From Arthrobacter sp. zg-Y769 (GTDB lineage: Bacteria > Actinomycetota > Actinomycetes > Actinomycetales > Micrococcaceae), in NCBI RefSeq assembly GCF_020907405.1, contig NZ_JAJJOE010000009.1, positions 248,001 to 312,000 on the forward strand: a DNA stretch of 64,000 nucleotides. Reading direction: 5' to 3'. The notes below the pieces were generated by a model that had not been told where the DNA came from, searched no databases, and saw only the letters and a list, made by a program, of their open reading frames with translations. The translations under genes and the position numbers were made by a program. This document shows, piece by piece, positions 44,074 through 52,818 of this stretch; position 1 is the stretch's first letter, and each line of letters opens with the position of its first letter.

Positions 44074-45588
44074 ATGACGGCGGTACAGGAACCAGGTATT
44101 GATGCGCGGCAGGCTCCGGGCTTCACCTTTCCCAGCTTCACCACGCAGGGAGTGTTCGGCCGGGCGGGCCACCCGACAGCTGCGGCATGGAGCCGGCGGT
44201 ACTGCCGTATCCTCGCGGTTTCCGATGCCTTGGTGGTGTCGGTTGCCGTACTGGCCGGGTACTTGTGGCGGTTCGGTCCCGAGCCGGCCGGTGTCCGGGT
44301 AGGACCGTTCACCTACCTGTGGGTCTCCTTTTTTATCGGCACGGCCTGGATGGCGGCGCTGCATGTCTACCGCAGCCGGGACGCAAGGGTCACCGGCATC
44401 GGCACCGATGAGTACAAGCGCATTGTCAACGCAACGGTCACCCTGGCGGGAAGCATGGCGTTTACTGCCGTGATCTTCCAAGTGGACATAGCCCGGGGTT
44501 ACTTCGGTTTCGTCCTGCCGGTGGGCGCCGGCGGGCTGATCTGCAGCCGCTGGCTGCTGCGGCGGTGGCTGTGGGCCCGGCGGCGGCAGGGCAGCTACCT
44601 GTCGAAGGTAGTGGTGCTGGGACGGGCGCGGGATGTGCGCTACGTGGTGCACCAGATTGCCGGGAAGTCCGCCTATCAGGTTGTGGGAGTGGCGCTGACG
44701 GGGAAGCCTCGGAATTTCCTCGAGGTGGACGGTGGATTGCTGCCGGTGGTTTCGGATGAGCATTCGGTGGTCGACGCCGTCCGCCGGGTGGGTGCCGATG
44801 CAGTCATTGTTGCCGGACCAACCAGGAGCGGCGGCCAATACGTGCAGGAACTGGGCTGGGAGCTCGAGGAGTCGGCAACGGAGCTGATCCTGACCACGGG
44901 CCTGACCAATGTCGCCGGCCCGCGGATACATTCCCGCCCCGTTGAGGGCCTGCCGCTGATGCACGTGGAACTGCCGCAGTACACCGGGGCACGGCACGCG
45001 TTCAAACGGATTTTCGATATCGCCGTCTCCAGCCTGGCGCTGGTGCTCCTGCTTCCGTTCATGGTGCTGCTGGGCGTGATCGTCAAACGCGACAGTCCCG
45101 GCCCGGCGCTGTTCCGGCAGGAGCGGGTGGGACGCGGTGGGCGTAAATTCCTGATGCTGAAGTTCCGTTCCATGGTGCAGACGGCCGAGGATGACCTGGC
45201 GGGCCTTTTGGACCGCAACGAGGGTGCCGGCCTGATGTTCAAGATCCGCGCCGATCCCCGGGTTACCAGCGTGGGTGCCTGGATGCGCCGCTACTCCCTG
45301 GACGAGCTGCCGCAGTTCTGGAATGTCCTCATCGGGGACATGTCCCTGGTGGGCCCGCGGCCGCCGCTACAGCGCGAAGTGGACGGCTATCGGAACCGGG
45401 TGCACCGCCGCCTCTACATCAAGCCGGGCATCACGGGGATGTGGCAGACCAACGGCCGCTCCAACCTCAGCTGGCAGGACAGCGTGCGCCTGGACCTCTA
45501 CTACGTGGAGAACTGGTCCCTGACGGGTGACCTGATCATCCTCTGGCGCACCGTGGTCCAGATGTTCAAGCCACTTGGTTCCTACTAG
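44074..45588 (+). CDS. Polyprenyl glycosylphosphotransferase (exopolysaccharide initiating enzyme)
   Basis: A 504-residue WbaP/CpsE-like enzyme that transfers a sugar-1-phosphate to undecaprenyl phosphate, starting repeat-unit assembly. About five hydrophobic helices (residues 50-170) and a CoA-binding-like middle (about 180-290) precede the catalytic bacterial sugar-transferase domain (300-504). That domain shows K-R-I-F-D-I, the F-R-S-M segment, P-R-V-T-S-V-G and L-P-Q-F-W-N-V-L-I-G-D-M-S-L-V-G-P-R-P. The ATG at 44074 has a GGGGA site. It leads the plus-strand part of the locus from promoter C. Confidence 0.94.
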   Translation: MTAVQEPGIDARQAPGFTFPSFTTQGVFGRAGHPTAAAWSRRYCRILAVSDALVVSVAVLAGYLWRFGPEPAGVRVGPFTYLWVSFFIGTAWMAALHVYRSRDARVTGIGTDEYKRIVNATVTLAGSMAFTAVIFQVDIARGYFGFVLPVGAGGLICSRWLLRRWLWARRRQGSYLSKVVVLGRARDVRYVVHQIAGKSAYQVVGVALTGKPRNFLEVDGGLLPVVSDEHSVVDAVRRVGADAVIVAGPTRSGGQYVQELGWELEESATELILTTGLTNVAGPRIHSRPVEGLPLMHVELPQYTGARHAFKRIFDIAVSSLALVLLLPFMVLLGVIVKRDSPGPALFRQERVGRGGRKFLMLKFRSMVQTAEDDLAGLLDRNEGAGLMFKIRADPRVTSVGAWMRRYSLDELPQFWNVLIGDMSLVGPRPPLQREVDGYRNRVHRRLYIKPGITGMWQTNGRSNLSWQDSVRLDLYYVENWSLTGDLIILWRTVVQMFKPLGSY

Positions 45589-45612
45589 CCCGCATCCTAC
45601 GAAGGAGAAAAC

Positions 45613-46065
45613 ATGGCCACCAGAATCGGTTATGCCGCCGGTGCCTTCGACCTGTTCCATGTCGGCCACCTCAACATCCTTCGGCAGGCCCGCCTTCATT
45701 GCGACGTCCTCGTTGCCGGCGCGGTATCGGATGAGCTCTGTCTTGCGTCCAAGGGCCGGCTGCCCGTGGTTCCGCTGCACGAACGCATGGAGATCCTGCG
45801 GCATATCGACTTGGTGGACAGGGTAGTCAGCGAGACGTCGGCGGACCGCCTGCAGGTCTGGCAGGAGGTGGGATTCAATGTCTTTTTCAAGGGTGACGAC
45901 TGGAAGGGCACTGCGAAGGGCAGGGCAATTGAGCGAAGCTTCGCCGCCGTCGGCGTGGAGGTGGTGTACTTCCCGTACACGGTGCACACTTCGAGCACCG
46001 TGCTGAGGCGGGCACTTGAGGTCATGGCCTCCGGTCAGCGGGGCAGTGCCCAGACCCTTACGTAG
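45613..46065 (+). CDS. TagD-like cytidylyltransferase
   Basis: A 150-residue nucleotidyltransferase of the glycerol-3-phosphate cytidylyltransferase type. The ATP/CTP-binding H-V-G-H motif is at 16-19 within F-D-L-F-H-V-G-H-L. K-G-D-D-W-K-G and the C-terminal H-T-S-S-T-V-L-R-R stand where TagD has its S-T-T element. TagD activates glycerol-3-phosphate to CDP-glycerol; other phospho-alcohols are possible. It has a strong GAAGGAG site, 25 bp after the glycosylphosphotransferase gene, and its 3' end overlaps the convergent GH16 gene by about 30 bp. Together with the CDP-alcohol phosphotransferase (52819-53586) it could decorate the polymer with phospho-alcohols. Confidence 0.85.
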   Translation: MATRIGYAAGAFDLFHVGHLNILRQARLHCDVLVAGAVSDELCLASKGRLPVVPLHERMEILRHIDLVDRVVSETSADRLQVWQEVGFNVFFKGDDWKGTAKGRAIERSFAAVGVEVVYFPYTVHTSSTVLRRALEVMASGQRGSAQTLT

Positions 46066-47003
46066 TCAATATCAAAGGGAGCACGGTCCGCGGTGATATC
46101 CGGGTCCACGGGATCCGGATATCCCCAGTAGCTGGAGCCGTACTGCAGGTTCAACCGCATGTGGAACTTCGCCCCCGTTCCAAATGCGGCATCATAGGCC
46201 GGATAATCTTCCCGGCGAACCGTCTTATAGAGCAGTCCGTCGATGTACCAGGTCATGCCCGCCGGGGTCCATTCAAAGGCCCAGACATGGAATTCGGTGT
46301 CCAGCCCCGGGATTGCCGGCGTCCAACCGCTGGTTTTGTTCTGCCCGGACTGGTCGAAGTGCAGTGAGGCCTGGGTGCGGCTGCGCGTCGACAGCCCGTA
46401 CGGGGCAGATACCGAGGTCCCGTACGCTTCCATGATGTCGATTTCGCCCTCCGTAGCGCTGTCGTCAGGGCGGAGCCAGAAGGCCGGCCATATCCCCTGG
46501 GACGAGCCGGGCGGTACGGGAAGCCGGGCACGGATTTCCCACCGGCCATACTCCTGGGAAAAAATGCCTGCGCTGTCTACATAGCCCGTAAGGAAAGGAC
46601 GGTCTTCGCTTCCTGGCACGGGCACCGCCAGGCGCTGGCCCGTGATGGTGAGCATGCCGTTGCGGACGGCCACCTGACTGCTGCCTATCAGGGCGCGGTC
46701 ATAGCTGAGCGAGCCGTGCGTGGACCGGTCACGAACCGTCCACTGCTCCAGGCCTGCGTCGAACTCGTCCCGGTGGACGGGAACGCCCCAGCCGGGCAGG
46801 AACGCTTCATCTTCCCCGTGGCCGGCGCCGTGGACCAGATCGACGGTGCTGCTTTCCCTCCCGGGGCTTGGAGGCAGTGCCACAAGCAGGACCGCAATGA
46901 GGAACAAGCCGGGGAACAGCAGCACCGTCACCAGCCTTATCGGAGGCGTGGCCCATTGTGCTATTTCTGCCTTGAAATCCACATTGTCCCCCGCGGTGGC
47001 CAT
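46035..47003 (-). CDS. Membrane-anchored glycoside hydrolase family 16
   Basis: A 322-residue protein with one N-terminal hydrophobic helix (about 24-43) and a beta-jelly-roll GH16 domain. The catalytic E-I-D-I-M-E motif gives Glu187 (nucleophile), Asp189 and Glu192 (acid/base). Aromatic substrate residues (W-P-A-F-W-L, F-E-W-T-P-A-G) are present. GH16 enzymes cut beta-1,3/1,4-glucans and galactans. Inside an exopolysaccharide locus it may trim or release the polymer, acting outside the membrane. ATG 47003 is only 4 nt after a possible -10 TAATAC, so the true start may lie further down. A TACTTGAGTA dyad is just upstream. Confidence 0.9.
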   Translation of the reverse strand: MATAGDNVDFKAEIAQWATPPIRLVTVLLFPGLFLIAVLLVALPPSPGRESSTVDLVHGAGHGEDEAFLPGWGVPVHRDEFDAGLEQWTVRDRSTHGSLSYDRALIGSSQVAVRNGMLTITGQRLAVPVPGSEDRPFLTGYVDSAGIFSQEYGRWEIRARLPVPPGSSQGIWPAFWLRPDDSATEGEIDIMEAYGTSVSAPYGLSTRSRTQASLHFDQSGQNKTSGWTPAIPGLDTEFHVWAFEWTPAGMTWYIDGLLYKTVRREDYPAYDAAFGTGAKFHMRLNLQYGSSYWGYPDPVDPDITADRAPFDIDYVRVWALPR

Positions 47004-47025
47004 TTGTATTAGGTGCCGATACCGG

Positions 47026-47035
47026 TACTCAAGTA
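47026..47035 (-). promoter_or_regulatory. Variant operator E upstream of the GH16 gene
   Basis: Minus-strand TACTTGAGTA is a perfect TAC-N4-GTA dyad closely related to TACTCGTGTA of promoter B. No -10 box is found at the 18-nt distance; TAATAC at 14 nt is a possible substitute. It may repress or activate with different geometry. Confidence 0.5.
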
Positions 47036-47103
47036 AATCCGGGAGTGGACCTCGTGCGCCCGGGTATAAATACGAGCATCGGATTTCCGGAATGGTTGTT
47101 TTT

Positions 47104-47136
47104 ACTCGTGTGGTGCCTCTCCGCCAACTCTAGGAT
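47104..47136 (+). promoter_or_regulatory. Shared-element promoter D (wzz-pss operon)
   Basis: ACTCGTGTG (47104-47112), 18 nt, then -10 TAGGAT (47131-47136), the best -10 match of the four. The ATG of the Wzz-like gene lies 42 bp after the -10 box with GGGGGAA before it. It lies about 70 bp from operator E, in the divergent region with GH16. Confidence 0.85.
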
Positions 47137-47177
47137 GAAATACATCAACGCGCCACTGATTCGCTGGGGGGAATAGC

Positions 47178-48053
47178 ATGGGTATTAATTCGAACGGCCC
47201 GGTTATTGAATTGGGACTTCTTGTGGGGGTAATCGTTCGCCGGTGGCTTTTGGTGGCGGTAATGGTCCTGCTCTTCGGATCAGTCGGACTTGTCCTCGGG
47301 GGAGTGGCTCCCGTCACCTATTCCGCCAGTGCATCCCTGACCGTGGCGCCGCTCACGACCTCCCCGTTCGCGTCATCGGCGCCGCTGCAGGTGAACATGG
47401 CAACGGAGCGCGAGGTTATGGCGTCGCGGGAGGTTGCCGAGGCCGCAGCCGCGAATCTGGAGGACGTCACAGTGGATGAGTTGATGGAGCAGACTTCCGT
47501 CGCCGCACCCACGGGTTCCCAGGTCCTGAAGGTAAGCGTGCGGGATGAAAGCGCCCAGGCTGCTGCGGACCATGCGAATGCGCTTGCACAGGCCTACCTG
47601 AACTTCCGGAGCGCGGGCGCCGGCGAGATTGCCGAGGGGCAGATCAACCTTTTGAACCAGCAGGTCGAGGAGCTGACATCCTCCGATTCCATGTCGGACG
47701 CGGAAAGGCAGGAATTGTCCTCGCTCCACGAACAGCTGACCGCGCTGAGCCTGGTCGGTGAAATTCCCGGCCGCATGATTTCCGCCGCTGCCGTTCCTTC
47801 CGCCCCGGCCTCGCCGGGCATCGGGGTCTATATGACGGCGGGTGCGGTCCTCGGTCTGCTGGCGGGCTGCGCTCTGGCGCTGGCACGCGACAGGGGCAGC
47901 CGACGGCACGCACCCGAGGGGAAGCGGCATTCCGGTTCCCTTTCCCCTGAGGTGCAGGACAAGGATAAAGCCGACGGCACGCACCTCAGTGGCGCGCCTG
48001 GTTCCGCCGGACAGGCAGGCCGGGATGCCGAGGGCAGCAGGATCCGGGTTTAG
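47178..48053 (+). CDS. Wzz/YveK-like polysaccharide chain-length determinant (no kinase domain)
   Basis: A 291-residue protein with an N-terminal transmembrane helix (about 20-42), a periplasm-type helical region with a coiled-coil stretch (residues about 155-190), and a second helix (about 218-238) preceded by the family's Pro/Ala-rich A-A-V-P-S-A-P-A-S-P. A charged cytosolic tail without Walker motifs follows, so any tyrosine kinase must be separate. Wzz-type proteins set polymer length and link the Wzy polymerase to export. It is first in the operon wzz-pssD-pssE driven by promoter D. Confidence 0.87.
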   Translation: MGINSNGPVIELGLLVGVIVRRWLLVAVMVLLFGSVGLVLGGVAPVTYSASASLTVAPLTTSPFASSAPLQVNMATEREVMASREVAEAAAANLEDVTVDELMEQTSVAAPTGSQVLKVSVRDESAQAAADHANALAQAYLNFRSAGAGEIAEGQINLLNQQVEELTSSDSMSDAERQELSSLHEQLTALSLVGEIPGRMISAAAVPSAPASPGIGVYMTAGAVLGLLAGCALALARDRGSRRHAPEGKRHSGSLSPEVQDKDKADGTHLSGAPGSAGQAGRDAEGSRIRV

Positions 48054-48089
48054 GCCCGCATGGCCGGCACGCGTGGGGAAGGAAATGGC

Positions 48090-48539
48090 ATGAGGGTCCT
48101 GTTGGTGAGTTCCGGCGGCGGGCATTTGGCGCAGTTGCTTCCCCTGAGTCCATGGTGGGGAAAGCAGGAGCGCCAGTGGGTCACCGTTCGCCAAAGCGAA
48201 GTGGAGGGCGCACTGTCCGGCGAGAGCGTGGTGTGGGCGCATTTTCCCACTACCCGCAATATTCCGAATGCAGTGCGGAACCTGTTTTTGTCCTGGCCGA
48301 CCATTAGGCGCTTTCGGCCTGACATACTTATTTCCGCAGGCGCCGGTATCAGTGTTCCGTTCTTTATAACGGCGAAATTATTGGGGATTAGTACCGTCTA
48401 TATTGAATGCCTTGACCGGATCACCATGCCTACACTCAGCGGGCGGATTTGCTATCCGCTTGCCGACGTTTTTTGTATTCAGTGGGAAGAGCAGAGAAAG
48501 TTCTATCCCGAGGCCATAAACATTGGACCACTGCTGTGA
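48090..48539 (+). CDS. PssD/Alg14-like glycosyltransferase subunit
   Basis: A protein of about 149 residues from ATG 48090 (AAGGAA upstream), beginning M-R-V-L-L-V-S-S-G-G-G-H-L-A-Q-L-L, the Alg14/PssD membrane-anchor subunit signature. I-S-A-G-A-G-I-S-V-P-F and the Y-I-E-C-L-D-R motif follow. Alg14 recruits the catalytic Alg13-type partner to the membrane to add a sugar to a lipid-linked acceptor. The stop overlaps the GTG start of the partner gene, so the two are made together. Confidence 0.88.
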   Translation: MRVLLVSSGGGHLAQLLPLSPWWGKQERQWVTVRQSEVEGALSGESVVWAHFPTTRNIPNAVRNLFLSWPTIRRFRPDILISAGAGISVPFFITAKLLGISTVYIECLDRITMPTLSGRICYPLADVFCIQWEEQRKFYPEAINIGPLL

Positions 48540-49102
48540 ATTCCCCGAAATATCGGATTGTCGTCTCCCTCGGTACCGACCACCACCGGTTTGACCGTCT
48601 GGTTCACTGGACCGACCACTGGCTCGGCCTGTTCGAGGAGCCGCCGTCCTGCCTGGTGCAGCACGGCTCCAGCGCAGTCCCGAAGCTGGCTAAAGGCGTG
48701 GACCGTATGCCCCGCCCGGAACTCCTGGACCTGTATCGGGAAGCCGATCTGGTGGTGGTGCAGGGCGGTCCCGGTTCGATCCTTGATGCCAGGGAAGCAG
48801 GCCGTATTCCATTGGTGGTCCCGCGGCTGCCGGAGCTTAACGAGGTGGTGGATGCCCACCAGGTCGCTTTCACCAAGGCCATGGAAGAGCGGGGCGAAGC
48901 GGTGATGGCCACTCGGCTGGAACAGCTGATCCAGTTGGGCGACGCCGTGCTGCGGAGCCCGGAACAGGCACGGACGGTTCCCCGGGTACCCGGCGGCGCC
49001 GATGCGGTCCGGGTGCTGGACCGGGTCGTCGCGGACCTTGCCTCAGCGCCGGCCCACGGGCATGTCCTCCGCCGGTTCCGGCAGGCCTGGGTTCGCGGTT
49101 AG
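48536..49102 (+). CDS. PssE/Alg13-like glycosyltransferase catalytic subunit
   Basis: A protein of about 188 residues starting at GTG 48536, inside the stop of pssD (GTGA overlap). Features of GT28 C-terminal domains: V-V-S-L-G-T-D-H-H-R-F at the start, V-V-V-Q-G-G-P-G-S-I-L-D-A (the nucleotide-sugar loop, about 84-96), and P-R-L-P-E-L-N-E-V-V-D-A-H-Q. With PssD it probably adds a sugar to the undecaprenyl-linked primer. The 3' end overlaps the convergent flippase gene by about 60 bp. Confidence 0.87.
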   Translation: MNSPKYRIVVSLGTDHHRFDRLVHWTDHWLGLFEEPPSCLVQHGSSAVPKLAKGVDRMPRPELLDLYREADLVVVQGGPGSILDAREAGRIPLVVPRLPELNEVVDAHQVAFTKAMEERGEAVMATRLEQLIQLGDAVLRSPEQARTVPRVPGGADAVRVLDRVVADLASAPAHGHVLRRFRQAWVRG

Positions 49103-50608
49103 CGAGGCCAAACCCAACGGTCGCCGCAGGACGGCCACCAGCCCCGCATAGACTGCACCGCCGCACACCAGCAGCAGGAACAATCCGGGGAGCGTGGGAC
49201 CGGTTGCCAGCCGCAGCGCCCAGCCGCCGGCACCGAAGACGGCAAGCGCCAGGGCTGCCGGGAGGGCCACCACGCCGGGCCGGAGCCCGATACCGAGGAA
49301 GAACCGGACCTGGACGGCGGCGAGGCCGGCGTCCACCAATGCGGCGGAAGACCAGGCGATCACGGCGCCGTACAGGCCCAGCGCGGGAACCAGGAGCAGG
49401 TTTAAAGTTACTGCCACAGCAAGGGCCGCGAGCTTGTTAAGGAGCTGCCAGCGGCTGCGCCCCGACATCAGCAGCACGCTCTGCACTCCGCCTGCGGAAA
49501 CCACCAGCAGCATAGTGGCTGCAATGACGGTGAACACGCCGGAGCCGGCGTCGAACCCCTCGCCGAAGATCCGCAGGACGGGAGCGCCGAAGAGGAGATA
49601 CACCAGATACAGCGGCCACGCCCCGAGGATCAGCAGCCGGGTGACCGAGTTGAAGAGCCTCGCCGCCGAGGCCGTGTCACCGACGGCGAGCGCCGCACTG
49701 AGCGCCGGGCCGGAGACAATCCGGGCTGTGTGGTCCAGCATGCTTCCCAGCCTGATGCAGCGGTTGACCACGCCGTAGACGCCCGCCGCGGCGGGGCCGA
49801 GGAAAACCGCCACGGCCAGCACACCGATCCACTCGAGCAGAACCTCCACCCCGGAGCTCACTCCGCGCGCGGAGGAAAAGGACCAGAACGACCGCCGGGA
49901 CGGGCGGCTGCCCTGCCCGGCAGGGTTCCGGCCCGCCGCAGGGGAGGCGCGATGGTGCCGCAGTGTGCGCCGCAGGAGCAGGCCCGCCGCCGCGCCGACG
50001 ATTAGCACGGGAACCGCCCAGGCAACCGACAGCGTTCCAATGCCGGCGCCTATCCCGATGGCGGCGCAGAGCCCGGCCAGTCGAAGCAGGGGCAGGGCCA
50101 GGTTCTGCAGCGCTGCGAACCGGACTATTTCGCCGCTTCCCCGGAGGGCGCCGAACAGGACGGTCATGAGGCTGCCGACGACGATGAACGGGGCTGCGGT
50201 ACGGATGCCGGCTTCGGCGTCGGCCGCCCAGAGGTCCGCCACGGCAGGAGCCGCCACCCACAGGACAACGGCGGCTCCGGTTGACGCAGCGGCAACCGGA
50301 ATCAGTGCCGTGGACAGCAGGGCTGCAGCGTCGTGTTCCCGGCCCGTCGCCCGCCCTGCGGCCAGGAACCGCACCAGCCCTGTGTCGGCACCAAAGGTGC
50401 AAAGGGTGGTGAGGATGGCGAAGGCTGCACTGATTTGGAAAAAGACGCCTGCCCCTTCAGCACCCAGCCGGTTGCTCACCAGCAGAGTGGTGCCGAAGGC
50501 CAGGGCGGATCCTGTGAGCACCAGGAGCAGTGAAACCGCTCCCGTGCGGGCGAGCGTGCGGCCCGGAGCTGCGTGCGGCCCTTCGTCCGGCCGCGCAGCG
50601 ACGCTCAC
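49043..50608 (-). CDS. Polysaccharide flippase (Wzx/MATE-like)
   Basis: A 521-residue polytopic protein with about 12-14 hydrophobic helices, beginning G-A-V-S-L-L-L-V-L-T-G-S-A-L-A-F and containing the Wzx-like early motif S-N-R-L-G-A-E-G-A-G-V-F-F. It would move lipid-linked repeat units across the membrane. It is last in the minus-strand operon; the start overlaps the Wzy-like gene by 4 bp. Exact substrate unknown. Confidence 0.9.
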   Translation of the reverse strand: MSVAARPDEGPHAAPGRTLARTGAVSLLLVLTGSALAFGTTLLVSNRLGAEGAGVFFQISAAFAILTTLCTFGADTGLVRFLAAGRATGREHDAAALLSTALIPVAAASTGAAVVLWVAAPAVADLWAADAEAGIRTAAPFIVVGSLMTVLFGALRGSGEIVRFAALQNLALPLLRLAGLCAAIGIGAGIGTLSVAWAVPVLIVGAAAGLLLRRTLRHHRASPAAGRNPAGQGSRPSRRSFWSFSSARGVSSGVEVLLEWIGVLAVAVFLGPAAAGVYGVVNRCIRLGSMLDHTARIVSGPALSAALAVGDTASAARLFNSVTRLLILGAWPLYLVYLLFGAPVLRIFGEGFDAGSGVFTVIAATMLLVVSAGGVQSVLLMSGRSRWQLLNKLAALAVAVTLNLLLVPALGLYGAVIAWSSAALVDAGLAAVQVRFFLGIGLRPGVVALPAALALAVFGAGGWALRLATGPTLPGLFLLLVCGGAVYAGLVAVLRRPLGLASLTANPGLPEPAEDMPVGRR

Positions 50609-51885
50609 GCCGCCCCGTAGCGGCCGCGCAGGAGCACGGCGAGGACCACAAACACCGCGGTCAGCTGCATCACGTCAAACCCGTAGAAGGGGATCATCAC
50701 CAACGCGGCCACAGGAACACTGTGCAGCCACAAACCGGCGGTGGACGGGGTAGGCCAGGTACGAAGGACGGCACCGGCCAGGAAATAGAGGAACAGGCAC
50801 AGTCCCACCAGGCCGTAGGAGAACATCAGCATCCAGAGGTAACCCTGCGTTCCCAGGGAGACTCCGATGGTCTCCTCCAGGCGTGGCGTGCCGTAGCCCA
50901 GCAGCGGCTGTTCCAGGGTTGCCTTCCAGGTCTGCAGATACAGGCTCAGGCGTCCGGTGGTGCTGTCGCTGTACAGCTGGCGGTCCAGGATGTGCTGCAG
51001 CGAGCCTGTTGCCACGATGGTTCCGCCGGCCAGCAGCATCCCGGCAAGGCCCAGGGCTGCCGCCGCGAGCCGTCCCCGGAAGGCCAGCCGTAGAACCACG
51101 TAGACCACGGCGGCGCCCAGGCCCACGAGCATTCCCCGGTTGCTGGTTGCCAGCGCCGGCCAGAAGGACACTGCCATGCCCAGCACCAGCAGGGCCTTGG
51201 TGAGGGGCGAACGGGCCAGGGCAACGGCGGCACAGACCACCGGGGTCAGGACCGCAAACATCACGCCCCAGCTGTTGGCGTAGGGAAACGGTGCAGCGGG
51301 GCGGTTGAAGGCTTCGGGGGCGCCTCCGGGGTGTTGGACCTCGGCCAGGGGAGGTAATACCAGGTTACGTACCAGGGGATTTTCGAGCAGGGCATCCGGA
51401 ACGAGCAGTCCCACGGGAGTGGTGAGGCGGTAGTCGGGGAAGTAGATGGCGGTGATGCCGAGGAGGATCATCGCCAGCCACATTGCCAGCAGGCCGTAAA
51501 CCACCTTGCGCACCGGCAGGTTCTCCCGGGCATTGATGACGTACAGCAGGAAAATTCCCACTGCCAATAGGATCCCGCTGCGCTGCCCGTAGGCCAGCAG
51601 GGAAGCTCCGGAGAGCAGGTTGATGCCGGCTGCACCTACCCAGACCAGGAACGCGGCCCACGGCAGGACGCCCGGAACCAGCACAATGCCGCCGCGGCTG
51701 AGCATCAGCACCGCCATGACTCCCGCCAGTATCAACGGCATAAAGGCAGCCGCTCCCAGCGCCCACCACAGGGGGAAACCAATCAGCAGCAGCATCAACG
51801 GCCAGGCCGGAAGCGGGCGCCGGATCACCGCATGTGCCGGAGACGAAAAGTGCAGGTCCCGCCGCCCCAATACAGCGGTACTCAA
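50605..51885 (-). CDS. O-antigen ligase/polymerase-like membrane protein (Wzy-type)
   Basis: A 426-residue protein with about 11 hydrophobic helices and a large loop between helices (around residues 160-205), the overall pattern of Wzy polymerases/O-antigen ligases. The Wzy-C-like loop includes Y-S-D-S-T-T-G-R-L and L-G-Y-G-T-P. It most likely polymerises the exported repeat units. Translationally coupled on both sides by 4-bp overlaps. Confidence 0.85.
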   Translation of the reverse strand: MSTAVLGRRDLHFSSPAHAVIRRPLPAWPLMLLLIGFPLWWALGAAAFMPLILAGVMAVLMLSRGGIVLVPGVLPWAAFLVWVGAAGINLLSGASLLAYGQRSGILLAVGIFLLYVINARENLPVRKVVYGLLAMWLAMILLGITAIYFPDYRLTTPVGLLVPDALLENPLVRNLVLPPLAEVQHPGGAPEAFNRPAAPFPYANSWGVMFAVLTPVVCAAVALARSPLTKALLVLGMAVSFWPALATSNRGMLVGLGAAVVYVVLRLAFRGRLAAAALGLAGMLLAGGTIVATGSLQHILDRQLYSDSTTGRLSLYLQTWKATLEQPLLGYGTPRLEETIGVSLGTQGYLWMLMFSYGLVGLCLFLYFLAGAVLRTWPTPSTAGLWLHSVPVAALVMIPFYGFDVMQLTAVFVVLAVLLRGRYGAA

Positions 51886-52805
51886 ACCCCTCGCCCCCTC
51901 TTCTGCACGAACGCCAGCAGGGAGTCAGCGGAAACGGCCCCGGCGGCAACGAGGACGGCAGCGTAGGCCCGTGCCTGGCCGGGATCGCGCCGCAGGGCGC
52001 TGCGGGCCCACTGCCAGGCTTCCTTTCGATGTCCCAGTGCGGCGTGCGCGAAGGCTACCTGCCCGGCAATCCGGGCGGTCCCGGCCCGACTGGTGGAGAA
52101 CTCGGGAAACTTCCGCAGCAGATACGTCAGGCCGGCGGCGAGCATCTCCCACTTTCCGGCGTACATCGAGTGTTCGCCCCAGCGCACCAGCACCAGGGGT
52201 TCCTGCACGCAGCGGACGTGACCGAAGCGGGTGGCCCGCAGGAGCAGGTCATAATCCTCCCCGTAGGAGGCGGGCAGCGTTTCGTCTACCAGCCCGACCC
52301 GGCCCGTAAGGTCGGACCGCCGATACAGCAGGGACGAGGTATGGACGGCGGTAACCCGCGAGCGGAGCAGATCCTCGAATCCGACAGTCGGCGGAGGGGT
52401 GCGGGTTGTTATGGAGGTATCCGAGATGAGCCGGAGGCCCGTGCCGATTGCCACCGCCGCGGTGTCCCCGCGCCAGGCGGCAAGCTGGAGGCGCAGCTTC
52501 GTACGTTCCCACGCGTCGTCGTCGTCGCAGAAGGCCACGTATCCACCGGCGGACGCGAGGATGCCGGTATTGCGGGCACCGGCAAGGCCGGGGGAGCGGC
52601 TGTTGGACAAAACGGCCAGCGTCCGGCGCGGCGGCACCCGAAGGTCCCCGAGCGGGTCCACCCGGGGACTGTCGAAGACAACAAGAACCTCCACCTCCCC
52701 GGCATAGTCCTGTGCAAGGGCGGCGCGTACGGCATGGCGCAGGAGGGCCGGCCGGTCCACCGTAGTGATCACCACGCTCACGGGCGGGAGGCTGGGGTTG
52801 TTCAC
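51882..52805 (-). CDS. Family 2 glycosyltransferase
   Basis: A protein of 307 residues from GTG 52805 (AAAGGA upstream); the open frame to 52955 adds a non-family N-terminus and overlaps the next gene. The GT-A fold shows V-S-V-V-I-T-T-V-D-R-P near residue 10, the D-D-D-D-A-W metal-binding motif (about residues 92-97), and the E-D-Y-D-L-L-L-R motif (about 190-197). It probably transfers a sugar to the lipid-linked repeat unit at the cytosolic face. The C-terminal region is helical. Confidence 0.9.
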   Translation of the reverse strand: MNNPSLPPVSVVITTVDRPALLRHAVRAALAQDYAGEVEVLVVFDSPRVDPLGDLRVPPRRTLAVLSNSRSPGLAGARNTGILASAGGYVAFCDDDDAWERTKLRLQLAAWRGDTAAVAIGTGLRLISDTSITTRTPPPTVGFEDLLRSRVTAVHTSSLLYRRSDLTGRVGLVDETLPASYGEDYDLLLRATRFGHVRCVQEPLVLVRWGEHSMYAGKWEMLAAGLTYLLRKFPEFSTSRAGTARIAGQVAFAHAALGHRKEAWQWARSALRRDPGQARAYAAVLVAAGAVSADSLLAFVQKRGRGV

Positions 52806-52818
52806 GGCAGGATTCCTT

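Noticed and set aside
45575-45826. Small frame overlapping the cytidylyltransferase start
   Set aside because: Out of frame with a clearly conserved gene, no ribosome site.
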